A stretch of DNA of 64,000 bases from Linum tenue (taxonomy: Eukaryota; Streptophyta; Magnoliopsida; Malpighiales; Linaceae), in the NCBI GenBank assembly GCA_946122785.1, contig CAMGYJ010000006.1, positions 1,426,001 to 1,490,000 of the forward strand. Direction: 5' to 3'. How positions within the stretch are numbered: the stretch's first letter is position 1; each line of letters begins with the position of its first letter. The position numbers and the translations under genes are program-made. A model generated the notes under the pieces. It made no database searches, was not told where the DNA came from, and saw nothing but the letters and a program-made list of their open reading frames with translations. This document shows positions 35,601 through 47,933 of this stretch, in pieces.

Positions 35601-37707
35601 CGGAGACAATCTCTCCTACAATTTTGATTTCAAAAAAATAATGGACAGCATGGAAGAGGAGAATGACATCCAAGAGAATACTGTTAAAGTTACAAGTCTT
35701 GATGAGCTTGATACCGAGATTCAAACAATTATATATCTTTGTGATGCTTATGGCGCTGAAGGTGAACTGGGAATCGTTTTGTCTGAGAAGTTTATGGAAC
35801 ATGACGCCTACTGCATGTTTGATGCTTTGATGAGTGGGGCTCAAGGTTCAGTTGCAATAACTGATTTCTTCTCCATTTCTCCTGTGGGTGGATCCTTATC
35901 TGGCTTACCTCCTGTCATTGAAGCTTCCACAGCACTCTACCATTTGCTCTCTGGAGTTGATTCGTCTTTGCACAGTCATCTTGTGGAGCTCGGTGTTGAA
36001 CCACAGTACTTTTCACTCCGTTGGTTGAGAGTTTTATTCGGAAGAGAATTTGCCCTTGAAAATCTCTTGTTAATATGGGATGAAATATTTGCAGCAGATA
36101 GTAAAAAGTTGTGCAGTTTTGCTGATGGAGAAGGAACCTTGTGCTTTAATATATTCAGTTCATCTCGAGGAGCATTGATTTCAGGTATGGCTGTTGCAAT
36201 GATACTTCATTTGAGATCTTCCCTGCTTGCTACAGAGAATGCTACTACATGTCTCCAAAGACTGCTGAATTTTCCTGAGAGTGTCGACCTCTTAAAACTG
36301 ATAGAGAAAGCCAAGTCTTTACAATCCCTTGCTTTGGATTTCCATCTTATTTGCCCCTCCCCTTCATTCGGTGTGGACTACACTAATAGTAAACCGAAAG
36401 TGGTTAGAAGCCACACTCATTCATCTGACTCTATATCTTCGGTACCTCCTTTGAACAAGGTGCCAGACAGTTACTGGGAGGAGAAGTGGAGAGTTCTGCA
36501 CAAAGCAGACGAAGTCAAGCATAACAGTCTGGCAAAGCAAAGTAAAACCCTTACCCAGAAAAAGGGCTGGTCAGAGAAGCTGAGAATCACTCTATCTAGA
36601 ACTGAATCTGATCCATCTCGAACTAAAGCTGAGAGTCACAAGAAGGGGCAACAAAAGTCTTCTGTCAGACGGAATCTGCTTAAAGATTTGTCCAAGGAAC
36701 TGTGCTTGGAAGAAGACGATGTCGATGTGGTCCACATCCCAGTTCCAAACCTGAAGGAACATCAGCATGCAGAAATCGAGGCTGGAGATAGTGTCGGTGG
36801 AAATTTCAAATGCTCCACCGAGGAGAGATGCTTGGGAGACAATAGTTGCAGCGAGGAAAACTCACCTGCTGTCTCAGACCCATCTAGTCCTCACAGTGGT
36901 GCTAATAACTGTGACTGTGAGAATGGCTCAGAGAAAAGTTGTGTTGGCTCAAATTCATCGATTGATCAAAATGATCATCATCCAGGGGATGATTCAGTAG
37001 TCCTTCCTGTTTCACTCCTTCCCGGTGAGATCACTCTTGACCTTGGGAGTGAAACTGACCGCACAGAAAAACCATTGACTGGAACTAAGAAACTTCTTTC
37101 GAGTAAACTTCAGTGGTTTTGGAAGTTTGGGAGAGGCTCCACTGGTGAAGTGACATCCGAGAAGGGACAGGAGAGGGTTGATGCTAGAAAGCCTGCTGAT
37201 GATCCAAATGCAGAGGATGATGTGCTAGGTGCTTCTTCCGCCGACGCATCTTTCCACTCTTATTCTAGTGCAAGAGTTGATGTTGTAGACCAAAATATGA
37301 TGGGTACTCTGAAAAACCTTGGACAGTCTATGCTTGAACATATTCAGGTATTGTTATTTTAGCTCGTAATGCTTAAGAATGCATTATTCGTTGTGCCTTT
37401 ACTGTAGTGTCTGGTACATTTTTCATTCCTGAAGCAAAGAGATGCTTTGCATTTGATACGTTTGTTATCTTGTATCGCACAAAACTAGATTTCATGCACA
37501 TTTTTGTTTGGCATGGAATTTTATGCGAAGAAAGTGACCCATTGGCGATGTCTGCAGGTAATAGAGTCTACTTTCCAACAAGATCGAGGTCAGTTTGGAG
37601 GGGTGGAGAATTCCCTGAGAAACGGGTTGGTTGTTAAAGGACAAGAAACGGCAGTGGCAGCTCTGAAGGAACTTAGGAAGATAAGCAATCTTCTGTCTGA
37701 GATGTAA
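32696..37707 (+). CDS. TBC/RabGAP domain protein (TBC1D5-like), 841 aa
   Basis: Five exons: 32696-32925, 34069-34172, 34596-34772, 35483-37347 and 37558-37707; all junctions are GT..AG and in frame. Start is ATG 32696; the protein then runs through LRGVQWRMDLGIL, typical of plant TBC proteins. TBC domain about residues 45-370. Both catalytic fingers are present: the arginine in DQDLSR (R134) and the glutamine in GYRQG (Q170), so Rab GTP hydrolysis should be stimulated by the dual-finger mechanism. The C-terminal half (about 400-780) is charged, Ser-rich and probably disordered; the end (about 770-841) looks helical. The substrate Rab is unknown. Plant relatives are annotated as TBC1 domain family member 5 homologues, which suggests an endosomal role by family analogy. 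Intron 3 carries a LINE fragment (35105-35329). Confidence 0.93.
35105..35329 (-). mobile_element. 5'-truncated LINE fragment in intron 3 of the TBC gene
   Basis: Begins with a T-run (poly(A) tail of a minus-strand insert) and encodes an RNase H patch (FTHRRNNKCADWVAK) on the minus strand. Flanked by a near-perfect duplication: GTTGTTTCCCACTTC (35090-35104) and GTTGTTTCCACTTC (35330-35343). The insert ends 153 bp upstream of exon 4. Confidence 0.85.
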
Positions 37708-38334
37708 GAGCTGAGCATTAGTATATGAATGTTACACAAGACCTGTATATATATCTTGTAACTAATCCCCTATTCTTTCAGCACAGCCCGACTTTGTAGG
37801 CCTGGCTTGTCGCCTGCAGTAATTTTGCTTATTTCTGTAATGTGCATTGACACTCGGACTTCGAAAGCAATCTGTTTTTTTAATATTATGAAGGCATTTG
37901 CTCGGCTTCTGGGACAAGAGAGGGAAACTCCTGGGAACTTTGCATTCCCTTGAGCCTTATAGAGGACCAGGAGTGATCATGTGGACAAAAACTTCATGAC
38001 GATTCCACGATAGGACTGAAATCATAATAATAATTTACATTGCTCTTCATTTCTCTGTTTCACGAGTACCGCTGAGCAGTTTTATCTTTCTGTATAGGCC
38101 TCCACCATTGTTTTGTTAAACACAATGCCTCGACTAGTTACTATCATACATTAGAGCTAATGCAGAAAAACAACACAAGGCTAAATACAGTAAGTTCGCC
38201 ACAGTGCCAGCAGCTAGTATCTAAATTATTTTGGCCAAAGAGAAACAAGAAAAGGAAAGAGGGGGGGAAGATAATCTATTCTCCAAGTTAAAGACTGTCT
38301 CACTTAGGGACTATAACTTTGCTTGGTCCGGCCT
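37708..38334. other. Convergent 3' flanks
   Basis: 3' untranslated and intergenic sequence between the plus-strand TBC gene and the minus-strand membrane protein gene. No other feature seen. Confidence 0.5.
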
Positions 38335-40487
38335 TCAATCTATATTATGAAATCCAGGGAGAAGAGAAGTGATGAAGCCAAACACAATCATCTGAACTTC
38401 CTTCACAATGCCCCACCAGCGATTGCCTCCATGACCATCACCACCACCACCCTCCACATTCTCGTTCTCAGCCCCCTGGTTACCATCTACTCCAGCCCGA
38501 TTTTCCTCCTCACCACCTCCTCCTGCATCAACAATATTGCATTCTGTCATTTCAGTTCATGCCAGAAGCATCATTGAAGGATACATACAACTTCCATAGG
38601 CCATGATTAGGTTACGATTTACTTAACCAATCAAACCTTTCCCTAAGTTGCTTATCCAAAGTTCAGCTTCCCAAGCAAGCTAGTTCCAGTGTTCCACTAT
38701 CTCTTTGGACATGTTCAACACGTGAGAATATTGTTATGTTTTACAAGTTTAGCCTATATAAAGGAATTATATGTTACCTGCTAAAGGTGCATTCTCGTTC
38801 TGCCTAACAGCAGGATCATTTTCAGCCCTGGCAGCAGCCCGAGGTGGTCGAGGGGGTGCTGCTGCTCTCTGCATACTTTGTGATAGCCATCTCACCAGTG
38901 GCGTCAGAGCTCCTGTTTGATATCTGTTAAATAATACAAATTTGAACTTCCAATTATTTAGTCGGAGAAAACACCGGATCAAACAACACAACATTGTTTC
39001 AGCTGCACTAAGTGGTAAGATAAGTCATAGGGGTTTGATACATAATGTAACTTAGACAGAATGAACAAAAGATTAGATACTTACAAATAAACAAGTGAGG
39101 CGAAAAGCACAAGGACAACGAGCCTTTGTCTCGATCCATCTTGGTTGAACAAGAATATCACAGCAGCTAGCTTAAGGATTAAGAACAAGTCCAGCTGAAA
39201 TGCAATCTGAAATCTCCTTACTGCAACTTGTCTATGAGGTGCAGGGGCCTGCTGTTGATGTTGGGGTTGTTCTCCATGATCACCTGCAGAACCTGCTTCA
39301 GGAGGCGGTGTGCTGTTGGGAGGATAGAACCAGATCCATGTTAACATGCAGATCAATATGATAAGAATGAACCAAGCCCACAAGTACGAGTTTTGGTATT
39401 TCAGAAGGTACATGAGGCAATGCGAGCTATTGCTATTTGGAACTGACAAAAAGAGCCAGGGAGAGACAGGGCGGAGCAGATCAGAAGCAATACCCGTGTG
39501 GGTCGGGTCAGAAGTTATCATTGCTACTTAGGCCGCAGATGTCTTAAGGTAAACATTCATTCATAACTAAGATAAAACCTATGTTTGACATCATATTAGA
39601 CCGAGTAGACATTTCAAAATTCGAAAGTTGAAACCTTGCAAAAGATCTCTGTTGCTTTGTGAATCACGGAGCTTGAAGTCTACAAATAAAAGGTCGGACA
39701 CATAAGCAGAAAGCTGAATACCTCCCAGCCAGTCAAAATTCATCAAGCCAGTAATTATATTTGCGAACAGCGAGAAAGGAACAAGTTCTTCTCAAATATT
39801 TCTTGAACTCAAACATCTAAATATACACAAAGATGTTCACAAGCCGTGGATGTTGATTGATCAGCTATATCTCTCAACATCATTGCATTACTTCTACTAT
39901 TATTGTTTCAGACTCAGAAGCCGTGCAGAGACTGGGTCGTGAAAGAAGTATAGGTCAGAGACATAACAACATTCCTACAGGTAAACCAATTAAATAGCAT
40001 GATCATCAGGTGTTATAACAGTGGCGTACTCACGTTGGTATAGAGAAGGTAAGAGGAATAAGGGTATTCGTGGGGAGTCCTGCAATCGGTCCATTGAATG
40101 GTGACACCGGGACTGCATAAATTCCAGCCCCGCCATTAATCTGTTGCTGGTTCGGCAGAGAAGTAACCTCTGGAACTATTGTAGGGAACAAGACTGGGAA
40201 CATCTGAAGGTGAGCATTTGGATAGGCCGGGAAACCAGAGAACTTGGGTTCCTGAGATACAATATGTATAGCTATTATTATCTATAAAATCCAGCAGCGA
40301 GAATACCAAAGCCAAACCTATGCCATGAAATTGATAAATGAACATCGAATCAACGCAGAGATCAAACAGTGAACTCTATAGGATCACAACACAGGATAAC
40401 TACCGGATATTGCTTGAGGTTTTCGTGAGTCAAATTATGAGCAGCAGTATGATCAGAGCTCGAAGAAGTCTCGGCTGGTTCCGCCAT
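38335..40487 (-). CDS. Uncharacterised membrane protein, possibly HERPUD-like, 287 aa
   Basis: Five minus-strand exons: 40487-40404, 40251-40034, 39312-39085, 38923-38778 and 38522-38335, with GT..AG introns and matching phases. N-terminus MAEPAETSSSSDHTAAHN, then a Pro/Asn-rich stretch to about residue 130, a GluGln-rich linker (GEQPQHQQQAPAPH), and a basic FQIAFQLDLFLILKLAAVIF segment with two close hydrophobic helices (about 138-182). A Pro/Ala/Arg stretch (APPRPPRAAARA) follows, then Gly-rich acidic sequence, and a conserved-looking end RWWGIVKEVQMIVFGF followed by TSLLPGFHNID with a third hydrophobic segment. The layout (soluble N-part, paired helices, NWW/RWW-type tail) recalls the C-terminal half of HERPUD proteins of ER-associated degradation, but no ubiquitin-like domain is seen. 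That link is an inference. Confidence 0.85.
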
Positions 40488-41005
40488 TGACGAGCGAAAG
40501 ATTCACGTGCACTGTCCCGCCTATCTGAAACAAAAGAAATTGGACGTCTTCCCTTCTCTCCAACCGCTTGGTTGACGGAGATCGACGAAAAACGCAGGTG
40601 TCTCTGCGATTTCTCTTTCTCTTTCCTCTTTGGCTATTTTTTCGATTTTGCTCTTCTTTTTTTCCCGGCCATCAAAATGTTTAATGAATAATGATGCAAG
40701 ATCTCAACGGGGAACCAATGGAGGAAAGCCACGTATCTCATGGAAGGGTGATGGGCTGATGGCACTGCTACGTGATTGTTATAAGAGTTCCAGGCTTTCC
40801 CGCCTTCGTTGGTTCGAGCCCATTTCGGCAGAAGCTGTCCAGTTTGGTTTCACAGCCCATTTAAGTTTTATGGACCAGAAGCCCTAATAAACAATAAGGC
40901 CTGTGTTTCTGCTGCCTTTAGAAAGCTCCGCCTTGTTAAATCCTATGGGACCTCTGATTGGATGTGGTCCTACCTAAATCAGGCTTCAAAATGATCTCCA
41001 GGAAG
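40488..41005. other. Upstream region of the membrane protein gene
   Basis: Probable promoter and leader for the minus-strand gene at 38335-40487. A CT-rich stretch lies at 40590-40670. The rest up to 41005 has short open frames without recognisable content. Confidence 0.4.
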
Positions 41006-41704
41006 TAGGGATGGCAATCAAATCCATGCCCACGGGCATCTGACCGCCCCCGACCCAGTCAACGCGGAGAATCCCCACATTGACCGGGTATGGGGCGGGT
41101 ATGGGTAAAACCCGCAAAAAGTTTGAGGGGTATGTGGCGGGTATGGTTTTAGCCTCCCCCGCCCCATACCCATACCCGCCCCACCAAAAATATTTCTTCA
41201 CATATGAAAAATATATAGTAGAAATGCAATTGAGTGGCCACCCAAATCAAAATATAATTTATTTCTTTCAATTATCCCTTCACTCTTTCACTTTTCCCCC
41301 TTGTTAACAAGATTATGTTAGTTAATTATTACTTAATAGATGTATCACAATAGAGAATAATGATTTGAATGACATTGTACTCTACTATGATATGGATTAA
41401 TGGATGCTTTAGGATAAGATGCTTTGAATCGTATTAAAAATTATTGTCTCTTTGTCGATGTCATGATATAGTAGGTGTGTTTAATGTTATAATTGAAAGT
41501 CTACATGTAAAATATTCCATATTATAATGTTGGATGTACGGGGCGGGTATTACCCATGGGTACCCGAAACCCATGGGTATGGGGATGGGTTTGCAAAACC
41601 TTCCCCCGCATGGGTATGAGGCGAGTATGGGTATAGATATTTGAAAGCGGGGATGGGGATGGTTTAGGCAAACCCGCCCCAAACTCGCATCATTGCCATC
41701 CCTA
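41006..41704. mobile_element. hAT MITE, 699 bp
   Basis: Exact terminal inverted repeats TAGGGATGGCAAT and ATTGCCATCCCTA, with an 8-bp duplication differing at one base (CCAGGAAG 40998-41005; CAAGGAAG 41705-41712). Sub-terminal zones are rich in GGGTATGGG/CCCATACCC; the middle is AT-rich. No coding capacity. Confidence 0.88.
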
Positions 41705-42732
41705 CAAGGAAGCTTCTCAGTTTGATCGCCAAAGAGGGAGATGAAGAGAGGGTAAAGAGAGAAAGAGGAACTAAGGAACTAAGGAAGGGAGATGATCATG
41801 CAAGTTAAGTAAATTTAAATTGTGAAAAATAAGTTTTTAATAAATATATAAGATAAATTTCATTTCAATCATTAAATTTTTTAATTACTACCTTATTTAT
41901 ATCCCTATGTTTGACCCAGCTTTTAGAAGTGCTTTTCGGGTTCAAAAACTGAAGCAGGGCCAAATACCTGTATAAGCTCAGTTTTTGAAAAGCTGAAAAG
42001 CGCTTTTGTATAACATAAAAGCAGAAGCTCCGATTTGGAGTTTCTGCGAAAAGCTATTTTGAAAATACAAGATTATCCTTACCATATTTTAATTTTATGA
42101 ATCGGAGCTTCTGCGAAAAGCTGTTTTGAAAATACAAGATTATCCTTACCATATTTTAATTTTATTTCAAAAAATATAATTTTCCTTTATTTATATCGTA
42201 TTAAAAATAAAATAAATTATAAAATCATATTATTCAATATAAAAGAAATCTAACAAGATCCATTTTGACTACTTTTTATTGTTTAGAATTTTTATTCATA
42301 TTTTATATTATAAGTCTTTTATAGTCATTTTACACAACCTCTTATATTAAAAAACACTTCTAATAGTTTTACAGCCAAACACTCAATTGTTTTTTTTAAA
42401 TACTTATCTAAAAGCTCCAGCTAGAAGCTACTTCTACAGAAGTTACAGCAGTGCCAAACTAAACTTATATATATTTAGAAAACGTCTAAAATAATTCAAA
42501 CCGACCATACCCCATCATCACCCCAATCAAACCATTAAATTTCAAATCCCTTAATTGACCGGCTTAATAACTTAAACCGTTATTACAACCTCAGTCCCCT
42601 ATCAGTTTCCAGTGCCTTCTCCTTTTAGGCACTCTCTGCCCGCCTGTCCCTGTTGCTTTCATTTCCCTTCCTCTAGTAAATCGTATGCTTCTTCGGCCGG
42701 CTTTCTAGGGTTTCTATTTCTGCTCTCCTGCC
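41705..42732. other. AT-rich intergenic region with MITE-like relic
   Basis: A 66-bp segment (42033-42098) is repeated at 42101-42166 (TTCTGCGAAAAGCT ... CATATTTTAATTTTAT). It sits in a region with inverted AGAAGC/GCTTCT motifs (41920-42460) that looks like an old MITE. The last 130 bp is pyrimidine-rich and may be the old leader of the biotin pseudogene. Confidence 0.45.
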
Positions 42733-45640
42733 ATGCTTCCTTGCTCACTCTTTGTCCTTAAGTCACCGTTTGGTTCCCTCTCTCTGCCGCCGCCCGCGGC
42801 GGCACCGGAGACTACTGTCTAGCTCCTCATCGCTCAAACGTCCCGCTCTCACACCCAACTTACATGATCAGGGCTTCCAACACCTCCCTCGGCAAAGCAC
42901 TCGTCTCCACTGGTCTAGCTTCCTCCTTCCTTCTCTCCTGCCCCTCTCCCGCAGAGCATCGGAAGCTCCTCTATCTCAAACCCGTTCAGACTGGATTCCC
43001 GGCGGACTCCGAATCCCAATTCGTTTTCTCTAGACTGTGCTCCCTCGGGCGCAGCTCAGTAGGTCCTTCTCTCTCCCTATCCGCCTCCAATTCTGTTATT
43101 AAATCCTCTCTTCCCGCTGCTAATGCTCTCTCTGGCCGAAATTCTCTGACCGGGGACCAAATTCCTGCCTTCTGCGATTTGAACTTCCGAGAGGAAAGCT
43201 AATTGCTATGGACCTCGGGTACCGGTTCTGCCGAGTTAGTGTGTGAGACGCTATACGCGTGGAAGGAAGCCGTTTCCCCGCACTTGGCCGCAGAAAGAGA
43301 GAATTGTGCGGTGCCGGATTCCTTACTGTTGGAGAAGCATTTGACGGCTTCTCTGGAGAAGGGGTGTTTCAGAAGGAGAGTAAACAGGACTTCTGTATTG
43401 TTGAGACAGCTAGAGGTGTTGCAAGTCCTGGTCCGTCTGGAACCTTGCAATGCGATTTGTATAGGTATGTGCTGCGTCACTGCTTTCCGATATAAAGGAA
43501 GGTTTTACTGTGGAACGATTATATTTGAACCTAGTAAATTATTTCTCCCCGCAAAGGATAATGATATGCATAATCGTAATTGTTTGGTTGTTACTTGAAT
43601 TGTTGGTCCCATACTATGTTAAAGGTTGCCGACCTTTGAGGTCATAGTCAGTAATTGACGTTCCTGTTGTTATTCTTTGCCTAATTATTCTGTTTGTATA
43701 TCCTAATTATTCTGTTGATATACAAAATGAAGTACCAAATAAAAGTCAAAGATTTTGGTAAACAAGCTAGCTCGAACTCAACTCGGCTCGTTAATAAACG
43801 AGCTGGGCTCAGCTCGTTTATTAACGAGCCGAGCTCAAGTTGGGGTAAAACTTGACTCGGCTCGACTCATTTGCAGCCCTACTTAATGGTGATTTCCTGG
43901 TGGAAAGTTGTCTGAGACTTGAAATGATTCGGATCATTGCAATAATGGTGAAAGCAAGTGATATTAGGAATGACTATTCTTGGCGTGGAAGCTACTTAGG
44001 ATAGACAAACATAGCAGTCTCCAGCAAGTTTACTTGAATATCCTCAAGTAACAGCAACCAGTAGGGTTACTCTATGTGTGGCGCTCCTTTCATTTCTGTT
44101 ATTATTAATTATTAGGTTTGGCTAGCTGAATCTGTTTTTCTATTATATCTTCAATTTGATTGTAGAATAGAAAGAGTGAATCAATAACTCAGCAATTTGA
44201 TGCATGTGCTAGCTGGTGGACTCAAGGGCCTGATACTGCTCTACAGGTAATTTCTGTTGCCTGCAACCTTCTCTTTTCCAAGTTCAGATTGATGTTTTGT
44301 GGTGTTCAGCATCAACATGTTACTACATTGCCAATTTCATATAAGTTTCGAACTGTTAACTTGCCTTTTATTACCTTTCATCCTCATTGTCATGCTTTGT
44401 GCTTGAAAGGGACGAACTTGCGTGAGGATCTTTGTGTATGATAAAAGTATTGTAGGTTCACTTTCCTATTGTGCAGCGGACCCTAGGCTGCTTGGAGCCA
44501 TTTATTCCTAGCTGGCCCAATTCCATGTTGTTCTTCTTACCTGGGATATTGCCGTTTGCTTGTCACTGGGTTACCATTATGGTCATAAAATGCCTGAGTT
44601 CTTTAATGTGGTTACTTGTCTAGGTTATTTCAGATTGAGCTTGCAAGAGAATTGGGCTATGCTGCTGGGCGATTTGGTCATATCATGTTATGTTAGCAGA
44701 GAATGTTTATGAACCAGTATTAGAATGTGCAGAACTTCTGCTCATGGGTGTAGGCAAAGGTTAACCATTCTTTCCGCTCGTTGATTTTGATGTCGCCCCA
44801 CATTATACAGTAGACAGATAATACTTCTATCATGTTCAAGTTTTTTCGTTGTAAGCTTCATATGTTTGTCAACCAAGTTTTAGAATCCTGGTCTCTTAAA
44901 CTAGCCATATTTTTTATTCCCACTTCATGTCATGGTTCCTTGCTTATGACTTTTATTTTTACATTTTATAAGTGATTTGATATTTTTATCCACCTCATTC
45001 CCACATGGTCAACCCCTTGGTTTATATTCTTGTGATGTTTTATGGGAATAAGAAATAGTTTAAGCAGCGTTATATTGCTAAAGATAGACCTAAAGCCTTG
45101 TCCCTTAGCTCATTTGAAACAGACCGCTCTTGATCAAGCCAGCCAAATTTGTGGATCATGTCCTTTCTTGTCGCAGTTTCTGTCTTGCCCTTTTCCTCTG
45201 TCTATCCTCTATTTCCAGTACAGATTCTTGGTTCTTATTCCTGGTGAGTGATCACTAGCATTGCATGTGCTGCAGGTTGGGCTTCCAGGAGTTACTTTTC
45301 TGATAATGGGTCAACCGCGATTGAAATTGCCCTCAAAATGGCATTCCGAAAATTCTATAATGAAAATGATGTGCTTTCTGGCAGGAGCAACACTGTTGAG
45401 AGATGCTTTGAGCTGAAGGTAGGTCTACTTAATGTTGCTTCCATTTTAGTTTTCTGCATATGTTTGGTTCATGTGAATTTGTGCACACCTCAGTTTGGGA
45501 AATGTAGTTTTTTAATCACTCTTCCATTTTGCTTTGTGGCAGGTATTAGCTCTTAATGGGTCTTATCACGGTGACACATTGGGTGCAATGGAAGCGCAAG
45601 CACCATCATCATATACGGCCTTCACCCAACAACCATGGTA
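42733..45640 (+). pseudogene. BIO3-BIO1 (pseudogene): Bifunctional dethiobiotin synthetase / DAPA aminotransferase (BIO3-BIO1 type), decayed and truncated
   Basis: Fragments appear in the right order. Dethiobiotin synthetase part: a leader patch RRLLSSSSSLKRPALTPNL (~42815), then in another frame NTSLGKALVSTGLASS, LLYLKPVQTGFPADSES and SSLPAAN; after an in-frame TAA (43200-43202), LVCETLYAWKEAVSPHLAAE; after a frameshift near 43365, ETARGVASPGPSGTLQCDLY. Aminotransferase part: QFDACASWWTQGPD (44190-44245), ELGYAAGRFGH (44640-44690) ending at a stop before ENVYEPVLECAELL, YFSDNGSTAIEIALKMAFRK (45293-45352), and NGSYHGDTLGAMEAQAPSS (45554-45612). Exons expected between the two halves and everything after QQPW are absent. 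The P-loop Thr is Ala (GKA). In plants this enzyme catalyses two consecutive steps of mitochondrial biotin synthesis; this copy cannot. Confidence 0.85.
43782..43833. repeat. Perfect 24-bp hairpin, 4-nt loop
   Basis: Arms 43782-43805 and 43810-43833 are exact reverse complements (start CTCGGCTCGTTAATAAACG), loop GGCT. It lies in an intron-position segment of the biotin pseudogene, between AGCTCGAACTC and GCAGCCCTA-type motifs, probably the core of a small hAT-like MITE. Confidence 0.8.
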
Positions 45641-45849
45641 ACCACTGACCATTTTTTTGTCATGAGGATGTTGAGTTTGGATTTATGTGATTTTGTGACT
45701 AAATTCCTGCCCAACTGGTAAATGTTTTGCATGGCAGTCTGGTATTGACCGAGAAATACTAATCATATCCGTGTCTTAGATTTTCCATCTTATATCACGT
45801 TATGAACATTGGACTTAAGTATCTCACTTTATGCATTCCAATGCCTGGA

Positions 45850-46760
45850 GCATTGGTATATTTGGATTAAGCATTATGACAATATGTGGTGTTTGTTGTA
45901 TCATTCCAATCAACCCAAGGAGCAAGGAGAAGGTGCAAGCAAGGAGAACAAGCTTGATTCTATCATTCCCCTCTTCTAGTTTGTGTTTTCTTCCTCTCTC
46001 TAATGACTTGAATCTCTAATGATTGTTTATGGAAGATGAACCCGAGTTTATAGGTTGTGTATGAATGGGTTATGTATGAATGTGTCTGACTAGTTGATTT
46101 GAATGTCATTCTATCCTTGATTGTGTTTGGGTAAGTCGCACTAATCTACTCTATTAGCCTACTTTATGCTTCTACGCTAGGTATGGAGTTATAGGGTTAG
46201 ACGGGTATACGTCATCAAGCCAATCGAGATAGATGTATGAATGGGGTCCTATAGTGGTCGAGGCGACCGAACCCTTGCTATAGGTAACCTTCCTAGAAAG
46301 AACTGCAAATGAAACCTCGGTGTGGACGGTGGATAGTGTCCATTGAAAGAAGCCATGAGCATAATGCCACAGATACGATAGTCTAGATCGAGGTGACTAT
46401 ATATGGGTTTAGGGGAGGCGTTCTTGGTGGCGTGTGGATAACCACGAAAGCCCACAGAAAAGAGCTCACTCACCCTATTCGATTGACCCTACTTGACAAC
46501 CATAGCTAGGAGGATTTGACCTTAGGCAACCATCTCACCTCTAGCGGTCTCCCGATCACTTGGTTTCTTGTTTAGGAGTAGGTTAAATTAGTTCAAAACC
46601 CTCATCAAACTTTCGACCCGATTATATAGTAGTTCGGAGCAAAGTAATAATAAACTTAGGGATCCCATGGAATACGACTGAGCCACTTTATTACAACCAT
46701 ATCCAGGTTATACTTGGCTTAGTTAGGATTGAATATAGAGTGTGCATTAACTTATAAATT
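45850..46760 (+). mobile_element. Probable LTR retrotransposon LTR fragment
   Basis: Non-coding sequence whose style matches plant Ty3/gypsy LTRs, especially the stretch near 46655-46710 (GATCCCATGGAATACGACTG then TTTATTACAACC), which resembles the R-U5 end of such LTRs. Neither TG..CA ends nor a target duplication could be fixed. It lies exactly where the biotin pseudogene stops. Confidence 0.35.
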
Positions 46761-47930
46761 TAAAGCTCGATCGCGCAATAGCAACCGATCATTAATCGCT
46801 AACAGTACGTTATTAACCATTTGTGACTTGGTATTCCAATAAGGAGTTTTGAGCTTCCGCTAAACTACTCGCATTCTCCTTAGTGATTAACGGTTTCACC
46901 ATTAACAGTCGGTTACCAATGTGGTTAACATTTAAACTGTTAACGACACAACATTTATCACCCTATTTTATATACCTCTCCCCATCACATTTACATGCAT
47001 CAAGGTAGTTTCTTGTCGGCACAGACTAGATTTGTATTTTAGGCAATCAATCGATTAAAAAAAATAAAACTCTTATATGATTTAATCTTGAATCAAATAT
47101 CATAATGACTACAAATTATCCAACTCATATCTTGAATTAGATGAAGTTTAATTCGTACTTCAACAACAAATCGATATAGATATTAAAATACTTGTTTGAT
47201 GAGTTTCACTTGCATTTCTCTAACAAGTGAGAGGGGACATGTACCAATAAACGAAAAAGGAAAAGAGGAAGAAACAAAGAAAGAGGGGTGAAGAATGGAT
47301 GGATTAAATTAGGAATTGGTGATTATACTTTTGACTTTGCGGTAAGAGTGTATAGTAATACTATTATTGGTTTACCAAAACAGTAAATCAGGAGCGGGAT
47401 TTAGGGATGTTGAAACATATGGGTAAGTTAAGAAGATTATTTTTTTTGGTGTGAGTAAGTTAAGAAGATTAATTCTATAAGAATAGTATTAATTAATTAA
47501 GTAAATATATGAAAAATCAGTAGTCATTTACGGTTTAGGGCCCACTGGAAGGGTGTTTGCTCTTTCTTCTTCATCATCATTTTGATCAGCATTACACTTG
47601 CAGGCACACCCCGCGAGGGCCGGCCTCCTAGTGGACCTGGACCTGGCCCAGTCTCCACCACCTCTGCTTCTTTCTCTTTCTTGTATTTGTAATATTTTTC
47701 CATGTATTCTGTTCTGACTTCTGACCAAGTATAGTAGCCAGAGCATTATTTATCTATTCGGGAGCGGTTGTATCCGGTAATTAATTAACCTTTTGCCACT
47801 GATAAAAAAAGAAAAGGAAAACGCAAGAAAGAAAGAATTTTCTGAAAAAAAATAATACTAGAGAAGGCATATTATTGGGTAAAAGGGGGCGAGGGTCTCT
47901 TTTTTTTTTCTTCTTATTTTTCTTCTCAAA
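46761..47930. other. AT-rich intergenic DNA and distal promoter of the H+-ATPase
   Basis: No gene supported. Includes TTAACCATT/CGTTAAC-type repeats (46780-46940), AT-rich runs, and a T-rich/CT-rich tract just upstream of the TATA box (47897-47927). Confidence 0.45.
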
Positions 47931-47933
47931 AGA

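Noticed and set aside
42864..43598. Functional dethiobiotin synthetase gene
   Set aside because: In-frame TAA at 43200-43202, frameshift near 43365, missing exons and altered P-loop Thr.
46249..46473. Minus-strand 74-codon gene
   Set aside because: No domain; it lies in the LTR-like segment.
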